A DNA stretch of 6,142 nt. Source: a bacterium (GTDB lineage: Bacteria; Desulfobacterota; DSWW01). Numbering within the stretch: position 1 is the stretch's first letter; the number at the start of each line of letters is the position of its first letter. Of the stretch, positions 1-5,952 are shown piece by piece. A program made the translations under genes and the position numbers. Location: NCBI GenBank assembly GCA_030609865.1, contig JAUWSZ010000171.1, positions 1 through 6,142 on the forward strand, read 5' to 3'. The notes under the pieces were generated by a model, which saw only the letters and a list, made by a program, of their open reading frames with translations, did not search any database and was not told where the DNA came from.

Positions 1-27
1 ACCGTACTGGATCGCATTGCCCGGTAG
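1..27 (+). CDS. C-terminal end of an upstream gene (unidentified; possibly a [NiFe]-hydrogenase large subunit)
   Basis: Frame 1 reads TVLDRIAR and ends at TAG 25-27. Only eight residues are visible, so nothing can be identified by homology. The next gene is a hydrogenase maturation protease, and such proteases often follow the large-subunit gene they process. In bidirectional or heterodisulfide-reductase-linked [NiFe] hydrogenases the peptide after the last nickel-binding motif commonly ends in a short hydrophobic/charged stretch of this kind. The large-subunit idea therefore rests on context, not on a motif. The frame could also be chance, since one other frame stays open through this stretch. 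Confidence 0.35.
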   Translation, partial: TVLDRIAR

Positions 28-33
28 GGGAGG

Positions 34-159
34 CGAAAGGGCAAAGGGAAATGGTCAAAGGTGAAAGGGAAAAGGGCAACGGGCAAAGGTCAAAGGGCAA
101 AGGTCAAAGGTCAAAGGTCAAAGGTGAAAGGGAAAAGGGATCAGGGGTCGGGGGTCAGG
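34..159 (+). repeat. Degenerate 7-bp tandem repeat tract (about 18 units)
   Basis: Starting at 34, the sequence divides without gaps into eighteen 7-mers. The consensus is (T/G)(C/G/A)AAAGG; units include GCAAAGG, TCAAAGG, TGAAAGG and GAAAAGG. The most regular part is 83-124, with five TCAAAGG/GCAAAGG units followed by TCAAAGG. The last three units (139-159) drift to GATCAGG, GGTCGGG and GGTCAGG. Two further TGAAAGG-like units appear near 203-220, just before the protease. The tract begins seven bases after the TAG at 25-27 and lies wholly between genes. It resembles the short tandemly repeated repetitive sequences known from cyanobacteria and other bacteria in unit length only. Its function is unknown. 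Confidence 0.85.
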
Positions 160-176
160 CCCAGTCCCCGAACCCC
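144..176 (+). other. Possible GC-rich intergenic hairpin
   Basis: The arms are GGGGTCGGGG (144-153) and CCCCGAACCCC (166-176). They can pair over ten base pairs with one bulged base, around a 12-base loop. The hairpin lies between the upstream stop and the protease start. There is no T-run after it, so it does not qualify as a classic intrinsic terminator. It could be an RNA-stability or attenuator element, or simply the decayed end of the heptamer tract, which supplies the G-rich arm. Confidence 0.3.
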
Positions 177-226
177 AAGAACTCATAGTTGCAGGACTGT
201 GCACAAGGTGAAAGGTGAAAGTGACG

Positions 227-233
227 AAGGAGG
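227..233 (+). promoter_or_regulatory. Strong ribosome binding site deciding the protease start
   Basis: AAGGAGG is a near-perfect match to the anti-Shine-Dalgarno sequence. It is five bases before ATG 239, which favours that start over GTG 215. Confidence 0.75.
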
Positions 234-238
234 AATGG

Positions 239-757
239 ATGTTGCGTACGCTGGTCATGGGCTACGGAAACTTGGACCGTACCGACGATGGAGTGGCTTT
301 TTACGTGGTTAACGACCTGAGACGGCGCTTGGGGCAGCCGCCACTGTCCCCGGACGAGACCGGATTGGACCAACTCGGTGCGGAACCCGATTCCGTATTC
401 CTCAGGCAGTTGCTGCCGGAATGGATGGAGACCTCTGCCGGCTATGACCAGCTGATTTTTGTCGATGCCCATGTGCATGAGGACACCGAAGAGCTTAGCT
501 GTGTTCCTGTGCAGCCCGAATACGTTTTGTCACCGTTCACCCACCACATGACCCCCGCTACGTTTCTCGCCCTGACCAAGGCACTCTACGATCGGGAGCC
601 AACAGGGCAACTCCTTTCGATTCGTGGCCATGATTTCAATTTCCACCGGGGCCTTTCCTCTGCTGCGGACAGACAAGTGCAATCAGCGGTGGAGATCATA
701 CTGAGCCTGGTTGAGGGGGGAACCCTGACGTCGAGAACGGGAACAAAGGCTTCCTGA
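239..757 (+). CDS. Hydrogenase maturation protease (HyaD/HybD/HycI family)
   Basis: This 172-residue protein is predicted to be the nickel-dependent endopeptidase that cuts the C-terminal peptide from a [NiFe]-hydrogenase large subunit after the metal centre is inserted. It is cytoplasmic. Near the N-terminus, residues 5-18 read LVMGYGNLDRTDDG, the family glycine-rich GxGN...DDG signature with acidic metal ligands (D16/D17). FVDA (D76) and the His pair H102/H103 before MTP match the second acid and histidine that bind nickel in E. coli HybD. RGHDFNFHRGLS near residue 137 is a late conserved-looking segment. Length is normal for the family. ATG 239 is preferred because AAGGAGG (227-233) sits five bases upstream. 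The in-frame GTG at 215 would add eight residues encoded largely by the ribosome binding site. It lies 92 bp before hypF. Which hydrogenase it serves cannot be read from the window. Confidence 0.88.
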   Translation: MLRTLVMGYGNLDRTDDGVAFYVVNDLRRRLGQPPLSPDETGLDQLGAEPDSVFLRQLLPEWMETSAGYDQLIFVDAHVHEDTEELSCVPVQPEYVLSPFTHHMTPATFLALTKALYDREPTGQLLSIRGHDFNFHRGLSSAADRQVQSAVEIILSLVEGGTLTSRTGTKAS

Positions 758-797
758 GAATGCAGGATCGAATCGGAGCGGGTGGTTGCGGGGCTGG

Positions 798-849
798 ATG
801 AAAAAGGTAAGAAGGGCAGAAGGGGTGTGGAGAAGGGGGATGGAGGGAG
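798..849 (+). other. G/A-rich low-complexity leader before hypF
   Basis: The stretch after the protease is almost all purines on the + strand (AAAAAGG, AGAAGGG, AGAAGGGG, GGAGGGAG). It resembles a diverged form of the heptamer tract at 34-159 but has no constant period. It contains the likely hypF ribosome binding site (GGAGG 842-846). The remaining part of the 758-849 gap shows no clear promoter or terminator. Confidence 0.5.
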
Positions 850-1239
850 TTGGAATTGAGAGAATCCGGCTCGCGTCAAAGGATCGCGAAGCATATCGAA
901 TTGAGCGGCATCGTGCAGGGCGTCGGCTTCCGTCCTTTCGTCCGCAACCTGGCCGTGGAGCATCACCTGGTTGGTTGGGTGCGAAATACATCGGCAGGCG
1001 TGGAAATCGAGGTAGAGGGCCCTTCGCGGGAGATGGACCTCTTTGCTCTAGAGCTTGCGTCGTGCGCCCCCCCTCGATCACAGATCGAAGAGATCACGGT
1101 GCGAGATTGCCCGACGAACGGAAAACGCCAATTTGCCATCCTGGAAAGCCGGCACCAGCCGGATGCCTATCAACTGGTCTCACCCGACATCGCCACGTGT
1201 GAACAGTGTCTCTCCGAGCTGTTCGATCCAGCTGACTGA
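850..1239 (+). CDS. hypF: HypF N-terminal fragment: acylphosphatase domain and first zinc-finger Cys pair
   Basis: This is what would be made if TGA 1237-1239 terminates translation: 129 residues. Residues 22-31 are VQGVGFRPFV, the acylphosphatase phosphate-binding loop with catalytic Arg28. GWVRNTSAGV (42-51) supplies the conserved Asn46. This domain hydrolyses carbamoyl phosphate to carbamate in HypF. The fragment ends with CEQC (117-120) and DPAD just before the stop, leaving an incomplete zinc finger. The acylphosphatase fold alone could be stable, but it lacks the adenylation and transfer domains, so by itself it could not feed HypE. The start is uncertain between TTG 850 and TTG 856; no ATG or GTG lies in frame between TAA 808-810 and this region. 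Confidence 0.7.
   Translation: MELRESGSRQRIAKHIELSGIVQGVGFRPFVRNLAVEHHLVGWVRNTSAGVEIEVEGPSREMDLFALELASCAPPRSQIEEITVRDCPTNGKRQFAILESRHQPDAYQLVSPDIATCEQCLSELFDPAD
1237..1239 (+). other. In-frame TGA in hypF
   Basis: It replaces a position that is normally Arg, so CGA to TGA is the one-step origin. Three codons later, TGT (Cys) stands where Arg is usual (CGT to TGT). Both would be C-to-T changes at CpG. If read as selenocysteine the pair would form UxxC. Confidence 0.9.
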
Positions 1240-1368
<129 letters not shown>

Positions 1369-1371
1369 TAG
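1369..1371 (+). other. In-frame TAG in hypF
   Basis: It stands where relatives have Tyr in the CxxEYxDP segment after the sixth zinc Cys. The frame continues immediately with GDPTDRRFHAQPNACPSCGP. TAG also ends hypF (3202-3204) and hypD (4527-4529) in this window, so it is used here as a normal terminator. Confidence 0.9.
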
Positions 1372-1503
1372 GGGGATCCGACGGACCGCCGGTTTCATGC
1401 CCAACCGAACGCATGTCCGTCTTGTGGACCCCATATCTGGCTTGTTGACTTGTCGAAATCAAACGGTTCTAGCCTGAGGAACATACGGCAAGAGGATCGT
1501 GAG

Positions 1504-3204
1504 GTGATCTACGACGCAGGTCAGGCCCTCAAAGAGGGTGCGATTCTGGCCCTCAAGGGCCTCGGTGGTTTTCAGCTTGCCTGTGACGCGGCCAACGAGG
1601 GGGCGGTGAACCGTTTGCGGGCACGAAAACGCCGACCCCACAAACCGTTTGCCATCATGATGCCCAACCTCGACGTGGTCCGGCGGCATTGCCGGGTTAC
1701 GCCTGAAGAGAGGGATCTGCTCTGCTCCCCGGCGTGTCCGGTTGTCCTCGTTCGTTGGCTCGACGACTCTACACTGTGCCCTTCGGTAGCGCCGAGCCAT
1801 GGGTATCTGGGTGTCATGCTCCCGTACACCCCTCTGCATCACCTGCTGTTGCGGGAGACAGGGCGTCCCCTGGTCATGACCAGTGGAAACCTGTCTGAAG
1901 AGCCGATCGCCAAGGACAATGAAGAGGCCCTGCATCGACTGGCTTCCCTTGCAGACATCTTTCTCCTCCATGACCGCGATATCTATGCGCGCTACGATGA
2001 CAGCGTGTGGTTCATACCGGTCTCGGGGGTGCCCCAACCCATTCGACGGGCCCGGGGTTATGCGCCCTTACCCGTTCGGGTGTCCTTCCCCCTGGGGCGC
2101 ATCCTTGCCTGCGGCGCCGAGTTGAAGAACACGTTCTGTCTGACTCGAGACCGTTATGCCTTTGTCAGCCAACATATCGGTGACATGGAGAATCAGGAAA
2201 CCTTTGAGCACTTCGAGGAGACCGTGGCGATCTATGAGCGCCTGTTTCGGACCAAACCGACTGCGATCGTGTGCGATCTGCACCCCGATTACCTGGTCAC
2301 GCGCTATGGCCGGAGGAGGGCACAAGACGAACACCTCCCGTTGCTCTATGTACAGCACCATCATGCACACGTGGCCAGCTGCATGGCTGACAACGATTGG
2401 GCTGCCGATGCCGGTCGGGTCCTGGGTGTGGCGTTTGATGGAACCGGCTACGGAACGGATGGCTCCATCTGGGGAGGCGAATTCCTGATCGCAGACTACC
2501 GGGGCTTCCAACGCTACGGGCACCTGCAGTACCTGCACTTGCCCGGGGGAGATGCAGCGATTCACAAGCCTTACCGCATTGCCCTTGCCTGGATGCAGGC
2601 CTGTCTGGGGGAGGTTCCGAGTCTGCCCTTTCTTGACGCTGTGTCGGACGAGGAGATCGGAACGGTCTGTCGGATGGTCGCCAAGGGCCTGAACACCCCG
2701 TATACCTCCTCCTGTGGTCGTCTTTTTGACGCAGTGAGTGCACTGCTCGACGTTTGCGGGCGGGCGACCTACGAGGGGCAGGCTGCCGTTGAGTTGGAGA
2801 TGGTGGCCGGGGATCTCTCCCTAGTCCCGACCGGGGCAGGTTACCCGTTCACCATCGAACGGAAACGGGGACGGAATGTGCTCTGTCTGGATCGACTCTT
2901 GGAGGCAATCGTTGAGGATCTGAGGGCAGGCCGACCGGCCTGTGAGATCAGCGCGGTGTTCCATATCACGGTCGCCCGAATGATCGTGCAGATGTGTGAA
3001 CGGATGCGGGAGGAGACGGCCCTGAACATCGTTGCACTCTCCGGAGTTTGTTTTCAGAACCGCCAGCTGCTTCGCCTGACAGCGGATCATCTGGAGGGGA
3101 AAGGCTTTCAGGTCCTGACGCATCGTCAGGTTCCATGCAACGATGGTGGCCTGTCTCTGGGGCAGGCCGTCGTAGCGCACCATTTGTACAGAGGGGACAG
3201 GTAG
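1504..3204 (+). CDS. hypF: HypF C-terminal fragment: YrdC-like and Kae1-like domains (possible re-initiated product)
   Basis: After TAG 1369-1371 the frame stays open to 3204. GTG 1504 is a plausible restart, with AGAGG (1491-1495) eight bases upstream; TTG 1450 is another candidate with a weaker site. The product would be about 566 residues. The YrdC-like part has KGLGGFQLACDA, RKRRPHKPFAIM, TSGNLSEEP and HDRDI...DDSVW; it forms the carbamoyl-adenylate. The Kae1-like part has GAELKNTF, SQHIGDM, HHHAH (metal site, whole-frame residues 503-507), DGTGYGTDG, SCGRLFDA, YEGQAA and NDGGLSLGQ (764-772); it transfers the carbamoyl group to HypE. One deviation is SGVCFQN (731-737), where relatives have SGG. 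Without acylphosphatase and zinc finger the fragment should not make the complete transferase alone. Co-operation with the N-terminal fragment is speculative. Confidence 0.6.
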   Translation: MIYDAGQALKEGAILALKGLGGFQLACDAANEGAVNRLRARKRRPHKPFAIMMPNLDVVRRHCRVTPEERDLLCSPACPVVLVRWLDDSTLCPSVAPSHGYLGVMLPYTPLHHLLLRETGRPLVMTSGNLSEEPIAKDNEEALHRLASLADIFLLHDRDIYARYDDSVWFIPVSGVPQPIRRARGYAPLPVRVSFPLGRILACGAELKNTFCLTRDRYAFVSQHIGDMENQETFEHFEETVAIYERLFRTKPTAIVCDLHPDYLVTRYGRRRAQDEHLPLLYVQHHHAHVASCMADNDWAADAGRVLGVAFDGTGYGTDGSIWGGEFLIADYRGFQRYGHLQYLHLPGGDAAIHKPYRIALAWMQACLGEVPSLPFLDAVSDEEIGTVCRMVAKGLNTPYTSSCGRLFDAVSALLDVCGRATYEGQAAVELEMVAGDLSLVPTGAGYPFTIERKRGRNVLCLDRLLEAIVEDLRAGRPACEISAVFHITVARMIVQMCERMREETALNIVALSGVCFQNRQLLRLTADHLEGKGFQVLTHRQVPCNDGGLSLGQAVVAHHLYRGDR

Positions 3205-3447
3205 ATGTGTTTGGCTGTACCGACAAAAGTCATCCGAATCGCAGGGGAGGAAGCTGAGGCGGAAATCGGCGGAGTGCGCCGTCGGATCAGCCTGGCCTTC
3301 GCCCCGGAGGCTCGTGTGGGTGACTATGTGTTGATCCACGCAGGATTTGCCATCAGCGTACTGGAGGAAAACAGCGCCCAGGAAAGCCTGGCACTTCTCG
3401 AAGAGATGGAAGCGGTCCTCGGAGCGCAGAAAGAGGCGGAATCGTGA
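3205..3447 (+). CDS. hypC: HypC, hydrogenase maturation chaperone
   Basis: This is a small 80-residue cytoplasmic chaperone that, with HypD, carries the Fe(CN)2CO unit and delivers it to the hydrogenase large-subunit precursor. It starts MCLAVP; Cys2 is the essential Fe-binding and large-subunit-contacting residue after Met removal. VGDYVLIHAGFAI (residues 38-50, with H46) is the second family signature. The C-terminal part is a charged helix typical of the family. ATG 3205 directly follows the hypF stop, with GAGGGG (3191-3196) eight bases upstream, so its translation is probably coupled to the ribosome finishing hypF. The two stops in hypF might therefore reduce HypC synthesis by polarity unless translation restarts. 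The end overlaps hypD by four bases (GTGA). Confidence 0.95.
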   Translation: MCLAVPTKVIRIAGEEAEAEIGGVRRRISLAFAPEARVGDYVLIHAGFAISVLEENSAQESLALLEEMEAVLGAQKEAES

Positions 3448-4529
3448 AGTACGTCGATGAGTATCGCAGCCCCGAACCGATCGGGCGGCTTTTGGCCCTG
3501 ATTGCCGGCCGTTCGCACAGCCCGGTGCGCCTGATGGAGTTCTGTGGCGGCCACACGCACGCGATCTTCCGATTCGGCCTCAGGCAGCTGCTGCCACCCA
3601 CGGTGAGCCTTCTTGCCGGGCCTGGATGCCCGGTTTGCGTGACTTCTCAGACTGACCTGGACAGGGCGATCGCCCTGTCCAGGGTCCGGGGTGTTACCCT
3701 GACCACCTTTGGGGATATGCTGCGCGTACCCGGCAGCACGGGTACCCTGCAGGAAGCCAGAGCACAGGGAGCCGATGTTCGCATCGTCTACTCCACAATC
3801 GATGCCCTTTCGATCGCCCGGGCCAACCCGGACCGCGAGGTCGTCTTCCTGGCCGTGGGGTTCGAGACCACTGCACCCTCCGTGGCCGCAGCAGTCTTAA
3901 CGGCACAAGGGCAAGGGTTGACGAACTTCTCGATCCTCTCCCTTCACAAGCTCACTCCGCCGGCCATGCGGGCCATCCTTGATGCCGGGGAGGTGGCGTT
4001 GTCCGGCATCCTGGGCCCGGGACACGTCACGACGATCATCGGTTCAGATGCCTGGAACTTCCTTTCGATCGATTACGGTAGTCCCTGTGCGGTTGCGGGC
4101 TTCGAACCGCTCGACATCCTGATGGGGGTCTATGCTCTTGTGGACAGCATCGAGAGGGAGTCACCTGAAGTCGTGAATGCATACACACGAGGCGTGCGGC
4201 CCGAGGGGAACCTCCAGGCACGTCAGGTTATGGACCGGGTCTTCTGTGTTCGGGCAGCCGAGTGGCGGGGTCTGGGGACTCTGCCGAAGAGCGGCCTTTT
4301 TCTCCGGGATGGGCTTGCGGAATTCGATGCCGCCTCCAGATTCCCTGTCCAGGTCGAGCCTGCGGAAGAGCCGAAAGGCTGCCTCTGTGGGGACGTGTTA
4401 CGCGGTGGGGCTCAGCCGCTGGATTGCCCTCTGTTTGGACGTGCTTGCACCCCTGAACATCCGATCGGTCCGTGCATGGTTTCCAGTGAGGGGGCCTGTG
4501 CGGCACACATTCGGTACCGTGAGGTATAG
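3444..4529 (+). CDS. hypD: HypD, Fe-S scaffold protein for the Fe(CN)2CO cofactor
   Basis: HypD is the [4Fe-4S] protein that, complexed with HypC, holds the iron while cyanide from HypE is attached. The 361-residue product has full family length. MEFCGGHTHA (C34, H37, H39) and GPGCPVC (C62, C65, a redox-active CxxC) are the catalytic motifs. TFGDMLRVPGS, GFETTAPS, GPGHVTTIIG, AGFEPLDIL and WRGLGTLPKSG follow in the usual order. The C-terminal cluster-binding region holds Cys 313, 315, 328, 335, 344 and 352, including CTPEHPIGPCMVSSEGAC. The start is GTG 3444, overlapping the hypC stop as GTGA, which suggests translational coupling. The gene ends with TAG directly abutting the hypE ATG. No key residue is missing. 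A 28-bp perfect palindrome lies just after the CxxC codons. Confidence 0.96.
   Translation: MKYVDEYRSPEPIGRLLALIAGRSHSPVRLMEFCGGHTHAIFRFGLRQLLPPTVSLLAGPGCPVCVTSQTDLDRAIALSRVRGVTLTTFGDMLRVPGSTGTLQEARAQGADVRIVYSTIDALSIARANPDREVVFLAVGFETTAPSVAAAVLTAQGQGLTNFSILSLHKLTPPAMRAILDAGEVALSGILGPGHVTTIIGSDAWNFLSIDYGSPCAVAGFEPLDILMGVYALVDSIERESPEVVNAYTRGVRPEGNLQARQVMDRVFCVRAAEWRGLGTLPKSGLFLRDGLAEFDAASRFPVQVEPAEEPKGCLCGDVLRGGAQPLDCPLFGRACTPEHPIGPCMVSSEGACAAHIRYREV
3656..3683. repeat. 28-bp perfect palindrome inside hypD
   Basis: Each strand reads the same 5' to 3' over the whole 28 bases, centred on GATC at 3668-3671. The inner eight bases are GCGATCGC. In RNA it could form a 12-bp stem with a GAUC tetraloop. 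It encodes LDRAIALSR (residues 72-80) right after the CxxC motif, a normally conserved protein segment. A regulatory or DNA-binding role is unproven. Confidence 0.9.
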
Positions 4530-5549
4530 ATGTCCACCGATACGATTCTCCTGGCGCACGGCAGTGGAGGCAGGCTCACACACGAGCTCATCCGGGAAGT
4601 CTTCATCCGACATCTCGGGAACTCCCTGCTGGCCACACAGGACGATGCAGCCGTCTGGACGCTCTCCCAGCCGGGCCCTGAGCGGATTGCCTTGACCACA
4701 GACAGCTACGTGGTCAGCCCGATCTTCTTCCCGGGAGGCGACATCGGCAAGCTCGCTGTCTGCGGCACGGTCAACGACCTGGCCATGGTCGGGGCAACCC
4801 CGCGCTACCTTACAGCAGGCTTCATCCTCGAGGAGGGGCTGCCAAGGGCCGACCTGGAGCGTGTGGTGGCGTCCATGGCCGCGGCCGGAAGCGAAGCAGA
4901 CGTGAAGATCGTTGCGGGGGACACCAAAGTCGTCGAGCGGGGCGGCGTAGACCGGATGTTCATTACCACCGCAGGCGTGGGCGAGGTGCCAAGAGGGGTT
5001 TGCATCTCCGGGGCGAACGTGAAGCCCGGGGACGTGGCCATCCTGAGCGGGTCCGTGGGTGTGCACGGCATGGCTGTCATGAGTCAGCGCGAGGGCCTGG
5101 AATTCTCGTTTCCCCTTCATAGCGATTGCGCGCCCTTGAACGGACTCGTTGCCGGGATGTTGAATGCAGGCGGATCGATCCATTGTTTGCGGGATCCCAC
5201 GAGAGGTGGCTTGGCCACGACGCTCAATGAAATTGCGAGCCAGAGCCTGGTGGGGATCGAGGTCGATGAAGAGTGCATACCCGTATCCGAGGGGGTGCGA
5301 GCCGCTTGCGAATTGCTCGGGCTCGACCCCCTCTATGTGGCCAATGAGGGGAAGCTGGTGGCCTTCGTTGCTCCGGACGCGGAAAAGCCCGTGCTCGAGG
5401 CGATGCGTCGGCAGCGATACGGGCAAGAGGCTGCTGTGATCGGTCGTGCCACCTCGGAGCATCCCGGCCGTGTCGTGATGCAGACAGTATTTGGCGCGCA
5501 CCGGATCCTGGACATGCTCAGCGGTGCGCAATTGCCCCGAATCTGTTGA
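4530..5549 (+). CDS. hypE: HypE, carbamoyl dehydratase
   Basis: HypE receives a carbamoyl group from HypF on its C-terminal Cys and dehydrates it with ATP to a thiocyanate, then donates the cyanide to iron on HypCD. The 339-residue protein is full length. It has the AIRS-like ATP-binding signatures HGSGG (10-14), DDAAV (38-42), TTDSYVV (56-62), FFPGGDIGKL (66-74), GTVNDLAM (79-86) and GDTKVV (130-135), plus DPTRGGLATTLNE in the second domain. It ends in PRIC with the acceptor Cys as the last residue, as the family requires. ATG 4530 directly follows the hypD stop; GAGG a few bases inside hypD is the likely ribosome binding site. The acceptor is intact although the carbamoyl donor HypF is interrupted in this copy. 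Confidence 0.96.
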   Translation: MSTDTILLAHGSGGRLTHELIREVFIRHLGNSLLATQDDAAVWTLSQPGPERIALTTDSYVVSPIFFPGGDIGKLAVCGTVNDLAMVGATPRYLTAGFILEEGLPRADLERVVASMAAAGSEADVKIVAGDTKVVERGGVDRMFITTAGVGEVPRGVCISGANVKPGDVAILSGSVGVHGMAVMSQREGLEFSFPLHSDCAPLNGLVAGMLNAGGSIHCLRDPTRGGLATTLNEIASQSLVGIEVDEECIPVSEGVRAACELLGLDPLYVANEGKLVAFVAPDAEKPVLEAMRRQRYGQEAAVIGRATSEHPGRVVMQTVFGAHRILDMLSGAQLPRIC

Positions 5550-5565
5550 GAGGAGTATGGGTGCC

Positions 5566-5913
5566 ATGAAACTAGGGGAAATCATACACATTCTCCAAGG
5601 GAAAATGGTGAGTGATCGCGCAGACCTGGACGTGGACATCCCTTGTGCTGCCGGAGCGGACCTCATGAGCGACGTCCTGGCCTTTGCAAGACCCGGGGCT
5701 GTCCTGCTCACCGGGCTGACCAACCCGCAAGTGGTGCGGACGGCAGAAATGGCGGACATGACGGCCATCGTTTTCGTGCGGGGGAAGGTGCCGCCGCCCG
5801 AGACGATTGCCCTGGCCAAGGAGAAGGGAATCCCGTTGATTACGGCGCCGTACACGTTGTTCGAGATGTGCGGCAGGCTTTACAAGCACGGGATGGCGAG
5901 CTGTGATCTTTGA
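5566..5913 (+). CDS. Stand-alone DRTGG-domain protein
   Basis: This is a 115-residue protein starting MKLGEIIHILQGKMVSD. It matches single-domain DRTGG proteins, named for a domain also found beside CBS domains and in some phosphotransacetylase and pyrophosphatase proteins. The pattern of a short helix, then DVLAFARPGAVLLTGLTNPQVVRTAEMADMTA, then an AxEKGIPLITAPYTLFEMCGRLY end, fits these proteins. They often sit near CBS and kinase-like genes in hydrogenase loci and are sometimes mislabelled as HPr serine kinases. Molecular function is not established; ligand sensing is an inference. GAGGAG (5550-5555) lies one base from ATG 5557 and ten from in-frame ATG 5566; 5566 is preferred for spacing. 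The gap from hypE is 16 bp, so it is probably co-transcribed. No signal peptide or membrane segment is seen. Confidence 0.82.
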   Translation: MKLGEIIHILQGKMVSDRADLDVDIPCAAGADLMSDVLAFARPGAVLLTGLTNPQVVRTAEMADMTAIVFVRGKVPPPETIALAKEKGIPLITAPYTLFEMCGRLYKHGMASCDL

Positions 5914-5952
5914 AGTGTGAGATTGCCACAATTTCCTTGGGGAGAGTCGAGC

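Noticed and set aside
104..124. Direct AGGTCA repeats resembling a nuclear-receptor DR1 site
   Set aside because: The match is a by-product of the TCAAAGG heptamers; bacteria have no such receptors.
144..176. Intrinsic terminator upstream of the protease
   Set aside because: There is no T-run after the hairpin; it is kept only as a possible structure.
215..238. GTG 215 as protease start
   Set aside because: The added residues are encoded by the Shine-Dalgarno region itself; ATG 239 has ideal spacing to AAGGAGG and begins right at the family's N-terminus.
61..312. Open frame rich in KGK/KGQR over the heptamer tract
   Set aside because: It is produced by the 7-bp repeat, overlaps the well-supported protease gene in another frame, and has no family resemblance.
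1237..1239. Genome-wide TGA reassignment (Trp or Gly code)
   Set aside because: TGA ends the protease, hypC, hypE and DRTGG genes at the expected family lengths, so it works as a stop here.
4398..5855. Long antisense open frame of 485 codons opposite hypE
   Set aside because: It is a shadow of GC-rich codon use in hypE and parts of its neighbours. The + strand has full HypE motifs; the antisense product has no recognisable domain.
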